Origin: an uncultured Planctomycetaceae bacterium
GTDB taxonomy: Bacteria; Planctomycetota; Planctomycetia; Pirellulales; Pirellulaceae
DNA length: 11,010 nucleotides
Assembly: GCA_937904535.1 (NCBI GenBank)
Contig: CALELC010000077.1
Coordinates: forward strand, 1-11,010
Direction of reading: 5' to 3'
Positions 7,001-11,010 of this stretch are shown piece by piece. Position 1 is the stretch's first letter. Every line of letters begins with the position of its first letter. A program made the position numbers and the translations under genes. Below the pieces are notes generated by a model. That model searched no databases and was not told the origin of the DNA. It saw only the letters and a list, made by a program, of their open reading frames with translations.

Positions 7001-7459
7001 GCAATTGCGGGTGAGGCCATGTTTGCCACTACGGCCGGTCCGTCGGCCGATTTCCTGGTCTCCTACCACAGTGGGTCGCTGGAGCCGCAGTCGAAGCGCT
7101 TGCTCGATGGCCGCGTGACTTGGGGTCCCTACTCGGCAGCCGATCGCATTCTGTTGCAGACCGATGACGGGCAACTCCGTGGCTTCGACGCCGCTGGCGA
7201 ACCGTTATTTGCGTTGCCATTGCCCGCTGGAAAACTGGTACCAGGTGTCGCCGCGACCGCCGACGCGATCATCGTTTCCGGTCACCAACCTGGTTGGCTG
7301 GCGGCGATCAGCAAGTCCGATGGCCAGCTGCTGGGCGTGACGCAGCTCAACCAGCCGTTGAGCGCACCGCCACTGCCCGCCGGCAATCGTCTGCTCGTCC
7401 CTGGCCACGAGGGCATCGTCTACATCACCGAAGTCCCCTCGTCGGTGGATGGATCCTGA
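4076..7459 (+). CDS. Membrane-anchored PQQ-type beta-propeller protein
   Basis: An 1127-residue protein. Residues 1-62 are a helical cytoplasmic module with the segment LLVENGQLTRFQATKLIGEL, of a kind I associate with planctomycete proteins, including Ser/Thr kinases. An acidic Ala/Glu/Asp linker follows (about 63-135), then a basic stretch RPRKVNKSKKPRDKNKS just before one membrane span (about 159-178). The positive-inside rule puts the rest in the periplasm. A TPR-like helical part (about 181-430) begins at DERFAHANGIYNQQNY. From about 430 to the end come repeated blades of the PQQ/BamB type, for example GSVLAFAAADGKLKWRR, GRVLALDAETGDPRW and VTAADPKTGKPFW. No catalytic dehydrogenase residues were recognised, so a scaffold or binding role is more likely than PQQ-dependent oxidation. 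It follows the second exbD after 90 bases and ends 2 bases before the next gene. The start is the first ATG of the frame; no Shine-Dalgarno site is seen. Confidence 0.88.
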   Translation: MLANDLLDRLERLGLLDQEIIEALREQLSQSGARVTPEKIAQLLVENGQLTRFQATKLIGELRSDEYPAEADSGEPQPIDDLDLVDAADAAPLAQAAPEADEVWAEAEPLDSPAEVYAEPVDDDLESAEAAGPRPRKVNKSKKPRDKNKSVWDSFKIYGVAGIVILLSLLGGLLYFVLSKGNADERFAHANGIYNQQNYAAAEKEFAAFLASFGQSHQHSSAARTRLTMSQLYQFAQYTDPVRGVDAAEELLPKIANEAALEDERNNLAALLVDIADNIARAAASSPETAEKQRLLGELERQIRLTENPLYVTSSARQALSAKLLGINESRARVQRDINRNLRLDESVASMDAALKEKKTKEAYDTRMALLREYPELRNDPRLDSLVQSASEIQQTLVTTSTNLPTIDTTPVAADAVKHVVLTNLNGTPVPGLSDQVIYVRAHGSVLAFAAADGKLKWRRYVGYGPNHAPVAIDPSGREGVLLSDADALEVQRSESESGAVRWRASIDEPFSQPVTHRDDIFLSTQSGRVLALDAETGDPRWATMIPQSVDLSPGVNERAGKLYLPGNHSNLYVLDRRNGKCVESFYLGHAAGTIAVPPVALQGGDTGHVFVFENAGADFTRMHVLKCDASGGGLQVAQPPFRLDGNVTVDPVLILGRRLIVLTDRVEIAVFDIEPTAATTEQVTRVAEQVASYDAPTNAQMAVGKNQMWVSGSRIGRYELQVSTGQIPRDWVINEGDSFIGKPQAFDEAIFHARVLRGTSGVRVTAADPKTGKPFWQNDVGVPVAMLAPAPGGKAFHVVNTQAALFELDAAAFAEGATFGPIENPGGNGVAMRFEYPARIDATSAVLLNQETGSQLCVYNPTRSREKLRLITLSLPEGKAAGRGLIAGQGFLLPLDSGRVVLMRYQTGGQLGSPFQPPSQPNQVVRWSDPVALPSDPDQVLIADDRKKLYRLRVGDQVRELASVDLEQPLLGATAIAGEAMFATTAGPSADFLVSYHSGSLEPQSKRLLDGRVTWGPYSAADRILLQTDDGQLRGFDAAGEPLFALPLPAGKLVPGVAATADAIIVSGHQPGWLAAISKSDGQLLGVTQLNQPLSAPPLPAGNRLLVPGHEGIVYITEVPSSVDGS

Positions 7460-7461
7460 GC

Positions 7462-9822
7462 ATGAATGCGAAGAAGATGAACTGGCCAACCCTTGCCGCT
7501 GGCCGCAGCGTCCTGCTGGGCATTGCGTTCGCGCTCATAGGCGGGCTAGCGCTGCCGACGGCTCACGCGCAAACCGCCAGCTACGCCACCTCCGGCACGC
7601 CGGAAGACGAAGGATTGTTGCTGCTGCAGGTCGATCCGTATGACCTGATTTTTTTCACAGAAGCATCGGGCGGTGGCTGGGTGAAAACCCCACTGCTGCC
7701 GCTGCCGAACCGCCAAGTTCCCAGCAACCCCAGCGGCAGTTTGTCGTTTTCAGTCATCGGTCTGGAAGGCAAACGGTTCACGGCCAAGTGGTCGGACATC
7801 GACCGCGTCGAATTGTGGGAACAGCGGCTAGAACGCGAAGCGCGCGCTCGGATGGACCAAGGCGACTTCCCGGGGGCGTATCCGTTTCTGACGGTTCTGC
7901 TGCGCGACTTCCCTGGACTTCCGGGGCTGAAGGCACTGCGAAGTGAGTTCCTGATCAAAGACGCAGCGCGGCGATTCCGCGCCGGCGAACTGGAGCCCAC
8001 CTTGGCGATGCTCGAGGAACTGCGGCGGTTTGATCCGACGTATCGGCCGGCGGTCGTCTATGGAGTCATCAGCCAAGTCACCGACAGTTTGATGAAGCGA
8101 ATGGTCGATCAAAATCAACTCGACCAAGCACAGCAACTGCTCGCTCGACTACGCCGCGATTATCCCAACAACGAAGTCGCTTCGATTCAAAAATGGGATG
8201 CCGAGTTTCTCAGCCGCGCACAATCACGCCTCCAAGAAGCCCGGCAAGCGATAGCGCAAGAAGATTGGCGGACGGCACGGCAAGCGGCGCTCGACAGCGT
8301 CTACCTCTATCCCAGCATCGAAGGCAGCCGCGAACTGCTCCGCGACATCGCCCGCGCCCATCCGCTGGTGCGCGTCGGCGTGCTGCAGGAAGCGACCGAG
8401 CTGGATCCGACACAGATCGACAACTGGGCCGCTCGACGGGCGGGCCGGTTGGTGTACCGCACGCTGTTTGAAATGCGGGGGACAGGACCAGAGGGTGGTG
8501 AATACGATTTTATCTTAGGCGATGCACAACAGTCGCCCGACCGGTTGCAATACGACCTGACTTTGCGGCCGCAAAAGATGCGTCCGCCGATGGACCAGTT
8601 CACATCGCAGATGCTGGCCGACCTGATCGCCAATCGTGCGCGGCCGGGGTCCGACGGATTCAACGCTCCCTGGGCAGCCACACTCGGTGCGATAGCGCTC
8701 AGTGGGCCGCAGCAGGTTTCTTGCCAGCTTCAGCGGCCTCATGTGCTGCCCCAAAGCTTGCTGCAACTTCGCATCGACGGGGAGATGCTCGGATTGCAGC
8801 CCGGCGAGCCGACCGGTGTCTACCGCCGCTCGCTGGAAGCCGAAGGTGAAGTCCGTTTTCAATTGACGGGCGAACCGGCTACGCCGACCCAGCCGCGCGA
8901 GATCGTCGAGCTGAAGATGCCAACCGCAGCCGAAGCCGTGGCTAGCTTACTGCGCGGTGACATCGACGTGATTGATCATATCTTGCCGAGCGAAGCCAGC
9001 CGTCTCCGCCGGGCACGCGACATCGTCGTCGAGAATTTCCCGCTGCCGACGGTCCACATGCTGGTCCCCTGCTCGGACCACGCCTACTTGGCTGACCGCA
9101 ATTTCCGGCGGGCGCTGGTCTACGCGATCAACCGCGAAGACATCCTCAACGGCGAATTGCTGCAGAATCAACCGGCGCCGGGTTGTCGGGTGATTTCAGG
9201 TCCGTTCCCTGCCGGGGTCGAGCAGAACGACCCGCTGGCTTACGCCTACAACGAACAGATCGTCCCGCGGGGTTACCAACCGCAGCTGGCGAACCTGTTG
9301 ATCGTGCTGGCAAAGAAGCAGTTCGAAGCAACCGCTGAGCGCCGCAAGGAGAAACCTCCGACGCTGGAACCGCTTCGCCTAGCCACTCCCGATGATGACC
9401 TGTCGCGAGTCGCCTGCGAAGCGATCAAGAGCCAGTGGGAATTGATCGGTCTCCAAGTGGAAATCGTCACTCTGCCGCCTGGCCGCTCGCGTCCCGACGA
9501 AGGCACGGCAGACCTGGTGTACGTGACCGCGGCGGTCTGGGAACCGACCATCGACGCCCGGCGAATCCTCGGACCGACGGGTCTGGCGAAAAGCCAGGAT
9601 CAACTGGTGGGACTCGGGCTGCGGCGGGTCGAAGCCGCAAACAATTGGCGTGACGTCCGCGAACGCTTGCACGAATTGCATGCGACCGTCAATGCGGAAT
9701 TGCCAATCATTCCGCTGTGGCAGGTTGTCGACTCGTTTGCCTATCGCCGCGACGTGACCGGGATCGGCAGCGACATCGTCTCCCTTTATCAGAACGTCGA
9801 ACGCTGGCGGCTTAACTTTTGA
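7462..9822 (+). CDS. Secreted solute-binding protein (SBP family 5, OppA/DppA-like) with TPR-like N-terminal extension
   Basis: A 786-residue protein. The N-terminus is a Sec signal peptide, with Lys-rich start, hydrophobic core VLLGIAFALIGGLAL and likely cleavage after AHA (about residue 36). Residues about 40-125 form an unrecognised beta-rich segment. About 125-295 are helical, TPR-like (RMDQGDFPGAYPFL, QLDQAQQLLARLRRDYP). From about 300 to the end the sequence matches family 5 extracellular solute-binding proteins: ELDPTQIDNWAARRAGRLVY near the start, FRRALVYAINREDIL in the middle, the 'IKSQWELIGLQVEIV' segment, and the closing ELPIIPLWQ followed by RRDVTGI. Such proteins usually bind peptides or similar ligands for an ABC importer, but no permease or ATPase is nearby. 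The start ATG is 2 bases after the propeller gene's stop, which suggests translational coupling. The frame is open upstream to 7294, but that part overlaps the propeller gene and would bury the signal peptide. Confidence 0.88.
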   Translation: MNAKKMNWPTLAAGRSVLLGIAFALIGGLALPTAHAQTASYATSGTPEDEGLLLLQVDPYDLIFFTEASGGGWVKTPLLPLPNRQVPSNPSGSLSFSVIGLEGKRFTAKWSDIDRVELWEQRLEREARARMDQGDFPGAYPFLTVLLRDFPGLPGLKALRSEFLIKDAARRFRAGELEPTLAMLEELRRFDPTYRPAVVYGVISQVTDSLMKRMVDQNQLDQAQQLLARLRRDYPNNEVASIQKWDAEFLSRAQSRLQEARQAIAQEDWRTARQAALDSVYLYPSIEGSRELLRDIARAHPLVRVGVLQEATELDPTQIDNWAARRAGRLVYRTLFEMRGTGPEGGEYDFILGDAQQSPDRLQYDLTLRPQKMRPPMDQFTSQMLADLIANRARPGSDGFNAPWAATLGAIALSGPQQVSCQLQRPHVLPQSLLQLRIDGEMLGLQPGEPTGVYRRSLEAEGEVRFQLTGEPATPTQPREIVELKMPTAAEAVASLLRGDIDVIDHILPSEASRLRRARDIVVENFPLPTVHMLVPCSDHAYLADRNFRRALVYAINREDILNGELLQNQPAPGCRVISGPFPAGVEQNDPLAYAYNEQIVPRGYQPQLANLLIVLAKKQFEATAERRKEKPPTLEPLRLATPDDDLSRVACEAIKSQWELIGLQVEIVTLPPGRSRPDEGTADLVYVTAAVWEPTIDARRILGPTGLAKSQDQLVGLGLRRVEAANNWRDVRERLHELHATVNAELPIIPLWQVVDSFAYRRDVTGIGSDIVSLYQNVERWRLNF

Positions 9823-11010
9823 TGAATGATCCTTTGAGCCCTTTCCGTCAGACGAACTGCCTTGCTCGCCCGTCGGCATGCACCGCTGAGTGTCCGGTCG
9901 ACTGGCCTGGTCGTTTGCGCATGCTCCGCCGCACCGCGCTGATCCTGCTGAGCGCGTTTGGTATTCTCATTGCCGCCGCTGCAGCCGCACAGTCGCCGGA
10001 AACTCCTGCATCGACCGCCGAAGCCGAGTCGGCCCCCGCCGCCGAAAAGCCCGATTTGGCGCCGACCCGGTCACGATCATTTAACCCGGCTTACCTCGAC
10101 GAGCCGGAAGAAGTGGTCGAGCCGCCCTGGGATTACTGGCCCTATCGGGTGCAAGTCTGGATCGCCAGCGACGACGCTCGCATCACGTCCGATCGCCTGG
10201 CAGCGCCGCTGCACGCCTATCTCGATCGCCAGTTCGCAGCCCTGTGGCGACTTTCGATCGATGACGCACCGGTTTCTGTCCGCTCAGCTGCAGGCCGCGG
10301 TTTGGGAGCCCTGACCTACGATGCGATCACTGCGGGTGACCCAGTGATCGCAGTCAAACGCAATCACCCTGAAGCGCCTCGGATTCGCTTCGCGGCCGAT
10401 ATCGGCACGTATGTAAACCAATGTTTTTCGACGGCAGGTCGCATCGCTGATGCTGTTGCTCGCGGGGCAGCCAATGGCCATGAGGATCTAAATGGAGCCG
10501 CGAAAACGCTGGTACCGATTGACGGAGATGCGTTGGCGGTCGCCGAGCTTTGGAAAGACCCTCAGGTCGAAGCGGTGCTACTGAATCGGGGCATGGCGAC
10601 CAAGCTGAAGGAGCCCGACGCCAAGATCATTTCCCTGCCGATCGATCAACTGGTCAGCGATACGATCGAAAGCCACGACAAGTTATTCATCGTGCACGTC
10701 TCGACCGAACGGCTGCCGTGGACCGTGTCGGTGGTGGAACTCGACTGCCTGATGCGTAACTTTTCCACCGTCCACCGGCTGGAAGTGGCGGCTCCCGCTC
10801 AGTTGGCGAGCGTCATCGGGCAAGCGGTCACCGAAGTCTTTTCGCCGCTCGTGCGAATCGAAGACGCCGGCCAAAAAACCGCTGTCGGGCGGGTGCGTGC
10901 CGCTGGCCTAATCACCGATGAAGATAGCCCCGCAGCCATTCGGACGGGTGACTTCTTGGTGCCGATGATGCGCCGCGACGACCGCAATGGCAATCCGATC
11001 GCGATCGGTC
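9822..11010 (+). CDS. Secreted protein of unknown function, 3' end beyond the window
   Basis: An uninterrupted frame runs from 9822 to the window edge (396 full codons, no stop reached). Its ATG overlaps the preceding TGA by one base (TGATG), which suggests coupled translation. A second in-frame ATG at 9921 gives a textbook signal peptide: MLRRTALILLSAFGIL followed by an alanine run and likely cleavage before QSPE. The true start may therefore be 9921; from 9822 the signal would follow a 33-residue N-region. After the signal comes an Ala/Pro/Glu-rich linker, then a mixed alpha/beta part from about PPWDYWPYRVQVWIA. The last visible part, with VGRVRAAGLI and AIRTGDFLVPMMRRDD, looks like a compact beta domain. 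I do not recognise the family. Secretion and position suggest it acts outside the cytoplasmic membrane with the propeller and the solute-binding protein. Confidence 0.82.
   Translation, partial: MNDPLSPFRQTNCLARPSACTAECPVDWPGRLRMLRRTALILLSAFGILIAAAAAAQSPETPASTAEAESAPAAEKPDLAPTRSRSFNPAYLDEPEEVVEPPWDYWPYRVQVWIASDDARITSDRLAAPLHAYLDRQFAALWRLSIDDAPVSVRSAAGRGLGALTYDAITAGDPVIAVKRNHPEAPRIRFAADIGTYVNQCFSTAGRIADAVARGAANGHEDLNGAAKTLVPIDGDALAVAELWKDPQVEAVLLNRGMATKLKEPDAKIISLPIDQLVSDTIESHDKLFIVHVSTERLPWTVSVVELDCLMRNFSTVHRLEVAAPAQLASVIGQAVTEVFSPLVRIEDAGQKTAVGRVRAAGLITDEDSPAAIRTGDFLVPMMRRDDRNGNPIAIG

Noticed and set aside
6356..7174. Open frame (272 codons) on the minus strand
   Set aside because: Antisense shadow within the propeller gene; no family features.

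Overview
The window looks like a piece of a planctomycete chromosome, probably a Pirellulaceae-type organism. This is inferred from high GC, long secreted or membrane proteins with Asp/Glu/Pro/Ala-rich linkers, an N-terminal zinc ribbon, a helical 'LTRFQA' module of a kind I associate with planctomycete proteins, and mostly weak Shine-Dalgarno sites. No database was searched, so the taxonomic call is an inference.

Layout: a tRNA-Phe(GAA) lies on the minus strand at the left edge with its own sigma70-like promoter. Everything else is on the plus strand and reads rightward as one probable transcription unit or two. After about 440 bases without a convincing gene comes a single-span TonB-like membrane protein (523-1473). 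A 360-base gap follows, then an ExbB/TolQ-type motor protein (1834-2556), an ExbD/TolR protein (2692-3162), and a second ExbD with an N-terminal zinc ribbon that starts at a GTG (3170-3985). Next is an 1127-residue membrane-anchored protein with a periplasmic PQQ-type beta-propeller (4076-7459), then a secreted family 5 extracellular solute-binding protein with a large TPR-like N-terminal extension (7462-9822). The last gene is an unrecognised secreted protein that runs off the right edge (9822 to the end). The last three genes are separated by 2 bases and by a 1-base overlap, so they are probably translationally coupled.

Working idea (inference): ExbB and the two ExbDs form a proton-driven inner-membrane motor. 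The upstream single-span protein may replace TonB. The propeller, solute-binding and last proteins act on the outer side of the cytoplasmic membrane as scaffold, ligand-binding and unknown components. No TonB-dependent receptor, ABC permease or ABC ATPase is present in the window, so the cluster does not match a textbook TonB, Tol-Pal or Opp system. This is the part most worth following up. No insertion sequence, CRISPR array, rRNA or phage gene was seen.
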